Source of the DNA: CAYXVF01 sp964468125
GTDB taxonomy: Bacteria > Myxococcota > XYA12-FULL-58-9 > CAYXVF01
Direction: 5' to 3'
Assembly: GCA_964468125.1 (NCBI GenBank)
Contig: CAYXVF010000028.1
Span: forward strand, 1-58,751
DNA: 58,751 bases
Below the pieces are notes generated by a model. It had not been told where the DNA came from and did no database searches. It was given only the letters and a program-made list of their open reading frames with translations. The translations under genes and the position numbers were made by a program. The stretch's first letter is position 1; every line of letters starts with the position of its first letter. Shown piece by piece: positions 46,344-53,429 of the stretch.

Positions 46344-47545
46344 CAGTCTGTGCCTCCCGCGTCCTTCGGGAAGACCTCGTAATAGACCTGGTGGGCGACG
46401 CTCTTCGTCGGCATGTGACCGCTCGCCTTGCCGAAGTAGCGGCGAAACTGCGCTTGCGATTGTGCCCCGCTCACGAGCCAGAGGGCCACCTTGTTCAGGC
46501 GGTGCATGCGCTCCACCACGCGGCGGTAGCTTCGGTCCGTGCCCCCCATCTCGTCGACGAGCGTGTGCAGAGCCCGGCACCACCGGTCGACCAGTTTCTC
46601 CGAGATGCCATGCCGCGCGGCGAGCGCACGCAGCTCTTCGCGTGCAACCAGCAGATCGAACTCGGCCGCGAGCTCCTCCACGTCATGGGCGTCGCGAGTG
46701 GCGTCGTCGAAGCCGAGCTCGCGTACGAGTAGGGGACGGAGATGCTCGCTTTCGAGGGCGTCGGGTAGGCGATCGGCCGCGGCGTGAAACACCGCATCGC
46801 GCACGATCTCGCGGAGCCGACGCACGCTCACCTCTCGGGCTCCGAGCACCGCCGCTTCGACGTCGGCGCGGGCTCGGCGGGTCAATCCCATGAAGTCGTC
46901 GATCCCCGCATCAGCGGCGGCCTCGAGGGCGAAGGCTTGGGCGAGCTCGCCGATGTCGCGGCGGCGCTCGTAGAGCGAGGGAAGATCGATTTTAGCGCTC
47001 GCCCGGTCGAGGAGGTCCCGGCGAAAGGTCCCGCTTTCGGCCCGCGCACGGAGATCGTGGTTGCTCGCCAAGACGATCAGCGCGTCGCTCGCTCGCGGAC
47101 GGTCGTCGCCGATGCGCCGGTACTCGCGTTCGCCGAGAAAGCGCAGGAGCTTGGCCTGGTCCGCAGGCGACAGGGCTTGGATCTCGTCGAGAAAGAGCGT
47201 GCCGCCGCGGGCGCGTTCGATCAGGCCTCCGAAGTCGCGGTCCGCACCGGTGAAGGCACCCCGCCGGTGGCCGAAGAGCTCGCTCTCGAACAGGCCGCCG
47301 CTGAGATTGGCGCAGTTGACAGGCACGAGCTCGCCGCGCCGGCCCAAGACCCGCCGCGCCGCATGGTGGCACACCGCCGCCGCCACCTCTTTGCCAGCGC
47401 CGGTGGGTCCGCTGATCAGAACCACGTCGCGGCCTTTGCGCAGCAGAATTTTACGGGGGACTTCGCGGGCCAGATGGTCACGGACTTCCGGTCCGATGAC
47501 ACCTAGGGCGTCACAGGCTTCAAAAATCGCCGTTTGCGGCTCCAT
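46343..47545 (-). CDS. Stand-alone sigma-54-dependent activator (AAA+ bEBP)
   Basis: 400 residues from the ATG at 47545 (GGAG upstream). The AAA+ domain starts almost at once: Walker A GPTGAGK (46-52), the sigma-54 contact loop GAFTGA (96-101), Walker B GTLFLDE (115-121) and the arginine-containing RFLGEREYRRIG segment. No receiver, GAF or other sensor domain precedes it. The C-terminal part (LRALAARHGISEKLVDRWCRAL) looks like a helix-turn-helix but not the usual Fis type. It should form a hexamer that opens sigma-54 promoters. One such promoter and two paired repeats lie just upstream, divergent (47602-47762). Heads a three-gene overlapping operon. Confidence 0.88.
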   Translation of the reverse strand: MEPQTAIFEACDALGVIGPEVRDHLAREVPRKILLRKGRDVVLISGPTGAGKEVAAAVCHHAARRVLGRRGELVPVNCANLSGGLFESELFGHRRGAFTGADRDFGGLIERARGGTLFLDEIQALSPADQAKLLRFLGEREYRRIGDDRPRASDALIVLASNHDLRARAESGTFRRDLLDRASAKIDLPSLYERRRDIGELAQAFALEAAADAGIDDFMGLTRRARADVEAAVLGAREVSVRRLREIVRDAVFHAAADRLPDALESEHLRPLLVRELGFDDATRDAHDVEELAAEFDLLVAREELRALAARHGISEKLVDRWCRALHTLVDEMGGTDRSYRRVVERMHRLNKVALWLVSGAQSQAQFRRYFGKASGHMPTKSVAHQVYYEVFPKDAGGTD

Positions 47546-47601
47546 CGATACTCCAGACGCTCCCAATCACGAGTAGGTCGAACCGGCCCGTTCCCGGTCA
47601 A

Positions 47602-47617
47602 GTTCGAAACCACGAAC
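47602..47617. promoter_or_regulatory. Inverted repeat, likely activator-binding site (UAS 1)
   Basis: GTTCG-AAACCA-CGAAC. Same format as the copy at 47647. Centre about 163 bp before the predicted RNA start and about 65 bp before the activator ATG, so it could also autoregulate the activator gene. Confidence 0.55.
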
Positions 47618-47646
47618 CCCCAAACGCACCGTTTCCGTTACCTCGG

Positions 47647-47662
47647 GTTCGTTTCAGCGAAC
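47647..47662. promoter_or_regulatory. Inverted repeat, likely activator-binding site (UAS 2)
   Basis: GTTCG-TTTCAG-CGAAC. Centre 45 bp from UAS 1 and about 118 bp before the predicted RNA start, a typical enhancer distance for sigma-54 activators. A single GTTCG half-site lies at 47680. Confidence 0.55.
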
Positions 47663-47745
47663 GAATTCGGATGCGTCACGTTCGAGATCCGCCGCTGATG
47701 CAGCAAAACTCATTGATTTCGGTGCCTTAGGGGCAAGCTCGGATT

Positions 47746-47762
47746 CTGGCATCGAACTTGGA
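47746..47762 (+). promoter_or_regulatory. Sigma-54 promoter candidate
   Basis: CTGGCATCGAACTTGGA against the consensus YTGGCACGRNNNTTGCW: GG and the -12 dinucleotide are exactly 10 nt apart, and 10 of 13 defined bases agree. The one important departure is -12 GG for GC. The start would be near 47773. Confidence 0.6.
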
Positions 47763-47772
47763 GAACAAATCA

Positions 47773-47931
47773 TTTAGACCGCAGCGGAGGGGTCAGACGC
47801 CCACGATGAGGCTACGGTGGGCACCGTCGGAATTGGCCGACGGTTGTAGCCTCGGAGCGGGTCTTCATGGTGCAGGCTTTGGCCTGCGCTTGGAACCATG
47901 AAGGTTTGGCCTCTTCGCTGCCACTCGGTCT
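47773..47931 (+). ncRNA. Candidate structured non-coding RNA, sigma-54 dependent
   Basis: About 159 nt. Closing stem P1: AGACC/GGTCT (47776-47780 with 47927-47931), GCAGCG/CGCTGC (47781-47786 with 47916-47921), GAGG/CCTC (47787-47790 with 47910-47913), and TCAGAC with GTTTGG (47793-47798 with 47904-47909). P2: GAGGCTAC/GTAGCCTC (47808-47815 with 47846-47853), enclosing ACCGTCGG/CCGACGGT (47823-47830 with 47837-47844). P3: CTTCATGGT/ACCATGAAG (47863-47871 with 47895-47903), enclosing GCAGGC-TTTG-GCCTGC. GCCCAC/GTGGGC (47799-47804 with 47817-47822) could make P2 a pseudoknot. The fold begins 3 nt after the predicted sigma-54 start. No coding frame fits. No family recognised; the 3' end is not sharply defined and there is no classic terminator. 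Confidence 0.65.
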
Positions 47932-47950
47932 TTAGGCGACCTCGCGCCGA

Positions 47951-48129
47951 GAAAAAAAATCCGAAAAAAGATCGTTTTGTCACACTTTAGGCGCGGGGGT
48001 GGTCGAATCGGACAGGTTCGCGGTCCGTCTTGGCTATCCACAAGTTGATCACACTTGACGCGATGTCATTCACAGTCATCTCCCCCTCTTTCCACAAGTG
48101 AGGGCGAGCGCTCCACAGACTTATCCACA
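47951..48129. other. AT-rich tract with DnaA-box-like sequences
   Basis: An A-rich segment (47951-47990) is followed by a perfect DnaA box TTATCCACA (48121-48129), CTATCCACA (48034-48042, one mismatch) and CTTTCCACA (48088-48096, two mismatches), all in one orientation. It may be an origin-related or DnaA-titrating site. No dnaA, dnaN or gyrB gene is nearby, so calling it oriC would be premature. Confidence 0.4.
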
Positions 48130-48475
48130 GATCGCTTTTGACTCGTTTCCATCGCAACGAAGGGCGCCGTCGCGCCGAACAACTTTCACGCGCAAGTTCG
48201 GCTCGGACGGTCGCTCGAAACGAATTCAGGGGAAGGGATCTCACTCGGGAGGATGACGTCGCTGTCGTCCGCGTGTATGGTGTCCGACTCAACCGTTCGA
48301 GCGAATTTGTCAGACCATGGAGAGATAACAAGGCGTGCACTTCTTCCCAGCAGCGATCTCCCCAACCGATCGCCTAAGGGACGTGCGCGCTGAATATTGA
48401 CTGCGCTGATGACGAACATCGCTTAAGGGGGTGAGTGTTCGCGTTGCGCCCATGCATTCACGAGGAGGATGCCCA
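48130..48475. other. Intergenic region before the ribbon-helix-helix gene
   Basis: About 345 bp without a convincing gene, clear promoter or strong hairpin. Open frames here have no protein-like composition. Confidence 0.4.
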
Positions 48476-48748
48476 ATGTCGACCAAGGTGGTTCACCTCT
48501 CCACCGACGCTCATTCGTTGGCCAAGAAGCACTGCAAAGAGAATGGCCTGAAGATGAGTGATTGGGTCGCGAACCTGATCCGCCAGGCAGTGTCCGAGGC
48601 CAAGAAAGAGACCATCGCCAACAACGTGCGAGACCTGGTCCCGAAGAAGCGGGTCGAAGCGGACGAATCGAAGATGGACGGAAAGGAAGAGGTTCCTGCC
48701 TGGGCGCAGCCGCCGTTTTGGGCGCAGCGCGCACGCAGCAACGGCTGA
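48476..48748 (+). CDS. Small ribbon-helix-helix-like protein
   Basis: 90 residues. GAGGAGG lies 8 nt before the ATG, a very strong ribosome-binding site. The N-terminus (STKVVHLSTDAHSLAKKHCKE, then MSDWVANLIRQAVSE) has the strand-helix-helix layout of a ribbon-helix-helix DNA-binding protein: alternating VVHLS strand, helix, turn, second helix. The C-terminal half is charged and Pro/Trp-containing. No toxin gene is adjacent. Function otherwise unknown. Confidence 0.6.
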   Translation: MSTKVVHLSTDAHSLAKKHCKENGLKMSDWVANLIRQAVSEAKKETIANNVRDLVPKKRVEADESKMDGKEEVPAWAQPPFWAQRARSNG

Positions 48749-48760
48749 GGAATCTCGCCC

Positions 48761-49612
48761 TTAGAAGCCCGCCGAGCGCTCCGCGCGCTGGTCGGGCTTC
48801 GGCACGAAGTAATCCGCGGCAAGATCATTGAGAAAGCTCGCGTATTCCACGTCGATTCGGTGGACCGCTCGCCCGTCGTTGCCGAGCTCGGAGATCCGTC
48901 GCGGCACTAAGAAGCCCTCGGTGTCCTCGTAATTCTCGAAGGCGACCGTCGTCGTGAGGCTGCCGCCCACTGCCCTCAGGGTTTGATCGACGAATCGGAT
49001 GCGCTCGGTTTCCGCGTCGATCCAAACGGCGTATTGCTCGGAGTCGTCGTGCGGCTCGTCGCTCCAGGTCGCGTAGACCACCGCATGGTCGCGAAAGCCG
49101 CGATTCTGAATCCCCGCGAATTGCACCGTGGGTGCATTGCGAAGCTCGCGCACGGGCAGGGCAAAAAACGCGAAGCGGGGAAGCCAGAACCAAAGCGTGT
49201 TATCGGGATTGTCGAGCGCGTCCCACTTTTCTTCGCCCGAGGCCAGCGTGCGGTAGGTGACCCACTGCTGAAGGCCCCACACGTCACCGGCAACCTCGCC
49301 CTCCAGGAAGGTCAGCTTGACGTTCTCGGTCTCGATCTCGATGTCGACCTGCACCTGCTGCTCGTCTTCATCCCAGGGGCTCGCAACCACGCGAGTGGCC
49401 GCGTCATTCCACTGGTCACGGAAGACCATCCGGAGCGCGTGCTTGCCGTCGAGCGCGGACTCGCCCTGGGCCCGATAGGCGCGGTCGAGCCAGTCGCGCC
49501 CTTGTGCTTCGTTGGATTCGCTGGCGATCTCCGGCAGCCCCTTCGGCCGAACATTCGCGGTGCTGCATCCGCTCAGAACCAGCACCGTGGCGATGATCTT
49601 GGTGTGTCTCAC
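48761..49612 (-). CDS. Lipoprotein of unknown function
   Basis: 283 residues starting at GTG 49612, which overlaps the upstream hydrolase stop by 4 bp (GTGA), with GGAG before it. Signal peptide with LVLSGC lipobox. The mature protein is rich in beta strands with many aromatic residues (WGLQQWVTYRTL, LWFWLPRFAFFALPV, DSEQYAVWIDAETERIRFVDQTL), suggesting a LolA/LppX-like open barrel, but this is a guess from composition. Co-transcribed with the hydrolase. Confidence 0.6.
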   Translation of the reverse strand: MRHTKIIATVLVLSGCSTANVRPKGLPEIASESNEAQGRDWLDRAYRAQGESALDGKHALRMVFRDQWNDAATRVVASPWDEDEQQVQVDIEIETENVKLTFLEGEVAGDVWGLQQWVTYRTLASGEEKWDALDNPDNTLWFWLPRFAFFALPVRELRNAPTVQFAGIQNRGFRDHAVVYATWSDEPHDDSEQYAVWIDAETERIRFVDQTLRAVGGSLTTTVAFENYEDTEGFLVPRRISELGNDGRAVHRIDVEYASFLNDLAADYFVPKPDQRAERSAGF

Positions 49613-50376
49613 GAGGTGCTCCGTGGGAAGTGGGTGTCGAGGAACGCAGTTACGGCTTCCCAATAATCACTCGAGTCCTGGAATTTGCTCCACAACGCCC
49701 GTGACCCATGGTTGCCAGCTCTGGGCGGCGCAAAGAACGTCTTCTTCTCCGCTTTGACTGCCTCAAAGATCCGCTTCGTTCGCCTCACCTCGCTCTTCGA
49801 GCAGGTGATGAAGGTTGGGATCGCTATGGCCGCTGCGGCTTCTGTGACGTAGTTCTTCTTGTCTACCTGCTTGTCGAAGTACTCACCGGGCGAGAAGGCG
49901 AGCACACCGTCGATGATGTCCGGCTCAGCGCCGGCGATCTGCAGCGCCAGGGCGGAGGAATAGGAGCTCCCCCACGCGAGCAGCACGCCTTCCGCATAGC
50001 TCGCACGTGCGTGGCGCAGGGCCGCGAGCATGTCCTGACGTGCGTCGACGTAGCGTGTACCGGTCTCCGCGAGCTTTGCCGCCTCGAAAGACACGTTGTC
50101 CACTCCATTGACCTCGCCGCCGGAGCGCAGGTCGACGGCCAGCGCGTTAAACCCCATGCTGTTCAGCTTGGGTGCGATTTCCCGATACTCGCCGCGGCTC
50201 CAACCGGCCTGGTGAAACAAAACGATCATCGGGGTCTCGGAGCTCGGATTCGCGACGTAGAGGTCGGCGCGCAGGGGCAGTCCGTCTTCCGATGAGAAGC
50301 TGACGGTTTGGGGCTCCTGAGCCCGGGCGAGGCTCGGGAGCGTCAAGAGTGCGCTGAGGAGCAGTGTCTGTTTCAT
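49609..50376 (-). CDS. Exported alpha/beta hydrolase
   Basis: 255 residues. Sec signal MKQTLLLSALLTLPSLARA. Alpha/beta-hydrolase core: MIVLFHQAGWSRGEY (oxyanion HxxG-like region), FNALAVDLRSGGEVNG, and the nucleophile elbow in VLLAWGSSYSSALALQ (GxSxS). A late His in RAGNHGSRALW can complete the triad. Dienelactone-hydrolase-like in style. Substrate unknown. First gene of a two-gene operon with the lipoprotein. Confidence 0.75.
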   Translation of the reverse strand: MKQTLLLSALLTLPSLARAQEPQTVSFSSEDGLPLRADLYVANPSSETPMIVLFHQAGWSRGEYREIAPKLNSMGFNALAVDLRSGGEVNGVDNVSFEAAKLAETGTRYVDARQDMLAALRHARASYAEGVLLAWGSSYSSALALQIAGAEPDIIDGVLAFSPGEYFDKQVDKKNYVTEAAAAIAIPTFITCSKSEVRRTKRIFEAVKAEKKTFFAPPRAGNHGSRALWSKFQDSSDYWEAVTAFLDTHFPRSTS

Positions 50377-50443
50377 GGCCGGGAGAGTAGGCCGTCTCGC
50401 GCTTCAGATGAAGAGGTGCCAACGGATGCTTAAACTCGCCAGG

Positions 50444-50776
50444 ATGAGCGATCAAAAGCTTTTTGCAGGCTTGGCACAGCTCGCGAAGTTCCAGGAGGAG
50501 GTCGAGGGCGAGAAGGCGAGCGCACTCGCCCGCGTGGCGGATGGGCTCACGCGCTGCCTTTTCGAGCTCACGGTTCTCCACCAGAAGCTCGCTACCGATG
50601 AGATCGACGCGCTTCAGGCGGCGCGCGAGTTCAACGCGCTGAGGGAGCGCGCATTCGAGCTTCGATGGTTTCTCGAAGTGCAGCGCGACGCCCTCGGTCT
50701 TCATCACCACGAAGATCTCTATCGCGCCTACCCGATCCCGGACCCGATCCCCATCCCGGACGACGGTGCGGAGTAG
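50444..50776 (+). CDS. Small helical protein of unknown function
   Basis: 110 residues from the ATG before SDQKLFAGLAQL. In-frame ATGs at 50375 and 50408 exist but the former overlaps the divergent hydrolase start and neither has a ribosome-binding site. Two long amphipathic helices (FQEEVEGEKASALARVADGLTR, then LAAREFNALRERAFELRWFLEVQRD-like) and a Pro/Ile/Asp tail (PIPDPIPIPDD). No family recognised. Confidence 0.5.
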   Translation: MSDQKLFAGLAQLAKFQEEVEGEKASALARVADGLTRCLFELTVLHQKLATDEIDALQAAREFNALRERAFELRWFLEVQRDALGLHHHEDLYRAYPIPDPIPIPDDGAE

Positions 50777-50814
50777 CGAAATGCGGCGAACAGGCCAGGG
50801 CGGGACCATGGGGC

Positions 50815-51324
50815 TCACGGGGGACGGCAGCCGCCGACCGAGACACCCGGCACAACATCGATCTCGCCGCACACAAAACCGCAGGGGCAATCGAGGGTGC
50901 TCTCGCAGCCGCAGATGAACCCGTCGATCCCCGGACCCACTATGCGGTCGCAATCGCCGCAGGCGTTGCAGGTGTCAAAGATGCCCCGGTCGTCTCCCGC
51001 CTCGCAGGCCGCGCATTGAGTTGCGTCGAGTCCTTCGCAGCGATCGCAGCGACCTTCACTCACATCATCCACCGCACCGTTGCAGTCGTCGTCGAGCATG
51101 TTGCAGCGCTCGGCGCTCGAAACGTCCGCACTGCCGCCGGGGACCGTCGAGCAAACGGCGCCGCCCGTGCCGTCTGCTTCGACGAGGCCTGGAGTCTCCG
51201 CGCAAACACCCTCGCCCACACAACGCCCTCCGATGGGAATGCCGTTCCACTCCGGCACTGACTCGACCGAGTCATCGCCGCAGGCCACGAGTATGACCGC
51301 TAGGAGAACGAGAGCACGTGTCAT
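50815..51324 (-). CDS. Cys-rich lipoprotein with MopE-type motif
   Basis: 169 residues. Signal MTRALVLLAVILVAC, lipobox LVAC. Contains CNMLDDDCNGAVDD, the MopE/putative metal-binding motif common in myxobacteria and thought to bind Ca or other metal ions through the Asp run. The remainder has Cys clusters (CDRCEGLDATQCAAC, CNACGDC, CGCESTLDCPCGFVC) that likely form disulfides. Outer-membrane or surface attached; function unknown. Confidence 0.7.
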   Translation of the reverse strand: MTRALVLLAVILVACGDDSVESVPEWNGIPIGGRCVGEGVCAETPGLVEADGTGGAVCSTVPGGSADVSSAERCNMLDDDCNGAVDDVSEGRCDRCEGLDATQCAACEAGDDRGIFDTCNACGDCDRIVGPGIDGFICGCESTLDCPCGFVCGEIDVVPGVSVGGCRPP

Positions 51325-51355
51325 GGCCCGGAGCCTAGCGCGTGCCCGGTGGAAT

Positions 51356-52783
51356 TCAAGCGGTGCGCTTCGAGAGGCCGAGTCCTAGCACGAACGCGAG
51401 GGTCACGGGGATGACGTGAATGAAGACGTTGCGCAAGGCGCTCGGTCCGAGCCACTCTTCGTAGAAGAGGTGACCGGCGATGGCGAGGCCTGAGCCCAGG
51501 ACCATGAGAAGGCCCATGTGCTGCGCCTCGAGCTTGCGTTTGAGGACCACGCGAATCAGCAGCCCCGGGGCAAAGCCCGCTCCCATCGCCGCCCAACCGA
51601 AGAGGACCGCGGAGAAGATCTCGTCGGTGCCGAGGAGTGCTGCGATCACGGCGCCAATGCTGAGCACGACGACCGTCCCTCGGATCACCCAGAGCTCGTG
51701 CCCGCTGCCTTTGCCCAGCCGCAGGTCCGTCGTGACCGCACCGGATGCAACGAGTAACTGACTGTCCGCGGTCGACATGATCGCGGAGAGGATCGCGGAG
51801 AGCATGACGCCCGCGAGCACCGGGTGAACCAGCGTTTCGGTCACCTTGACCAGGACGATTTCTTTGTCCGCGAGCTCCGGAAACATCGCCCGGCCGCAGA
51901 GCCCGAGCAGGAGCATGCCCCCATAGACGATGGTCGCCCAGGCGACCGCGATGATGCGACCACGGCTCACCGAGCGCGGATGGTCGTCCATGGCGAGAAA
52001 GTATTTCACGACGTGCGGTTGGCCCGGATAACCGAGGCCAATGCCGAGCAGCCCTGCCGCAAAGCCGATGCCCAAAATGGCGCTCCTCGGGCCACTGAAA
52101 GACAAATAGCCGTCGTCGGTGACTGCGGCGAGTGACTCGCTCAAACCGGAGAACCCGCCGACCTCACTGAGCGCCACGAGCGGCAGGATGAGCGCAGTCG
52201 CCGCCATGACCAGGCCCTGGAGCGTGTCCGTGAGACTCACCGCGACGAATCCACCCAGCATCGTATAGAGAAGCACCGCGAGGGCGCCAATGAGCACCGC
52301 GAGGTCCGCCGAGATTCCGAATACGACGCTGAATGTCTTTCCCGCGCCTTGGTACTGCGCCGCGACGTAGGCGCCCATGGAGGCGAGGATGAGGAGCGCC
52401 GCATAGATCCGAGTGAAGCGATGGTGCTCCGGGGCCGCAGAATTCGTCTCGCGGCGGGCGAGGATGTCCGGCACCGAGAGGCCGCCCTGCTGGTGCCCAA
52501 AGTCGCGCAAGGCCGGTGCCATCAGGAACCAGTTGAGGCAGAAGCCACCGACGCAGGCGGGAAAGAGCCAGAGGGCCGAGAGTCCCCAAGAGTAAGCAGC
52601 GCCGCTGACCCCCAAGAGGGTCCAGGCGGAAGAGGAGGAAGCAGCGGCACCGATCGCTGCGACCCAGGGACCGGTCCGTCGGCCGCCGAGCATGAAATCG
52701 CCTTCACCGCGCGTGCGACGTTCGGCGAGGAGCCCGATCACGAGGACCAGGGCGAAGTAGACGAGCATGGTGGCGAGGAGCAC
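51356..52783 (-). CDS. Sodium:solute symporter (SSS family)
   Basis: 475 residues, about 13 transmembrane helices. Typical segments: GDFMLGGRRTGPWVAAIGAAASSSSAWTLLG (SSS start, with the Na-site Ser run) and LGLGYPGQPHVVKYFLAMDD (PutP-like GLGYPGQPH...). Closest in feel to PutP proline symporters, but the substrate is not certain. It starts at GTG 52783, with an in-frame ATG at 52768 as alternative. Neighbours give no substrate clue. Confidence 0.85.
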   Translation of the reverse strand: MLLATMLVYFALVLVIGLLAERRTRGEGDFMLGGRRTGPWVAAIGAAASSSSAWTLLGVSGAAYSWGLSALWLFPACVGGFCLNWFLMAPALRDFGHQQGGLSVPDILARRETNSAAPEHHRFTRIYAALLILASMGAYVAAQYQGAGKTFSVVFGISADLAVLIGALAVLLYTMLGGFVAVSLTDTLQGLVMAATALILPLVALSEVGGFSGLSESLAAVTDDGYLSFSGPRSAILGIGFAAGLLGIGLGYPGQPHVVKYFLAMDDHPRSVSRGRIIAVAWATIVYGGMLLLGLCGRAMFPELADKEIVLVKVTETLVHPVLAGVMLSAILSAIMSTADSQLLVASGAVTTDLRLGKGSGHELWVIRGTVVVLSIGAVIAALLGTDEIFSAVLFGWAAMGAGFAPGLLIRVVLKRKLEAQHMGLLMVLGSGLAIAGHLFYEEWLGPSALRNVFIHVIPVTLAFVLGLGLSKRTA

Positions 52784-52836
52784 AGCGGTCGCTTATCGGA
52801 TGGCGTCGCCCTTGGAAAGCCTGGGAGCGCGTCCCT

Positions 52837-53181
52837 GTGCGCCTGATCCGAGGTATGTGCTTCGAGTCGGTCCGGTGGACCACGGACCACATGACCCGAT
52901 TGCTCGACCGTCTCGCCGGGCGGCGGATCTGCGTCGTTTGGGACCTCAGCGATCAAGAGAGCCACGTGTCCGACGCACGCCGCATTTACGCCGACTGGTT
53001 TGTGGCGAATCACCGCAAGGTGAATCGCGCGGTGCTCTTTCTTCCGGAGAAGCCGCTCATTCGCATGGCGCCCTATGTCGCGTTGTCGTTGGTGGGGGCG
53101 GGCAAGCACGCCTATTCGGACTACGATGAGTCTCTGCAGGTGGCACGGGAGACCGTCGACTACGTGCGCCGCAACGGCTGA
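52837..53181 (+). CDS. STAS/SpoIIAA-like small protein
   Basis: 114 residues from a GTG at 52837 with GGGAG upstream; ATG at 52855 is the alternative. The core RICVVWDLSDQESHVSDARRIYADWFVANHRKV and RAVLFLPEKPLIRMAPYVALSLVG has the strand-helix alternation and length of SpoIIAA-like/STAS proteins. Immediately before the tRNA-Leu gene. Family call is tentative. Confidence 0.5.
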   Translation: MRLIRGMCFESVRWTTDHMTRLLDRLAGRRICVVWDLSDQESHVSDARRIYADWFVANHRKVNRAVLFLPEKPLIRMAPYVALSLVGAGKHAYSDYDESLQVARETVDYVRRNG

Positions 53182-53232
53182 GCGCACCGCGGACATTTTC
53201 ATTCCCCCTGAGGTAGGCTATCCGACCCCCGT

Positions 53233-53319
53233 GCCGGGGTGGCGGAATCGGTAGACGCTGGGGACTTAAAATCCCTTGCTCGAAAGAGCGTGCGGGTTCG
53301 AGTCCCGCCCTCGGCACCA
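53233..53319 (+). tRNA. tRNA-Leu (anticodon UAA)
   Basis: 87 nt including an encoded CCA. Acceptor stem GCCGGGG/CCTCGGC, D-arm with GCGGAATCGGTAGACGC, anticodon stem GGGGA/TCCCT with loop CTTAAAA (anticodon TAA at 53267-53269), the long variable arm typical of tRNA-Leu (TGCTCGAAAGAGCGT) and the T-arm GCGGGTTCGAGTCCCGC. Its 3' end is the likely integration site of the element that follows. Confidence 0.97.
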
Positions 53320-53376
53320 GTACAGAGGCTCTGAGAGCACTTCAGACGATCGCGGCCCACCGAATGACCTCTCGAC

Positions 53377-53407
53377 TGTGCTAGATTTGTGCTAGGCTCC
53401 AGCACAA
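53377..53407. repeat. Direct and inverted repeats before the integrase gene
   Basis: TGTGCTAG occurs twice (53377-53384, 53388-53395); the second is part of a perfect inverted repeat TTGTGCT-N7-AGCACAA (53387-53407). They lie between the tRNA end and the integrase ATG, so they may be integrase arm-type sites or an operator for int. Confidence 0.5.
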
Positions 53408-53429
53408 TGCAGTTCACGGGAGCCCATTC

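Noticed and set aside
47773..47931. The structured RNA transcribed from the minus strand
   Set aside because: The stems fold similarly on both strands, but only the plus strand has a promoter-like sequence placed at the 5' end of the closing stem.
47987..48340. 117-residue minus-strand frame in the intergenic region
   Set aside because: Weak composition, no ribosome-binding site, and it runs through the DnaA-box region; probably chance.
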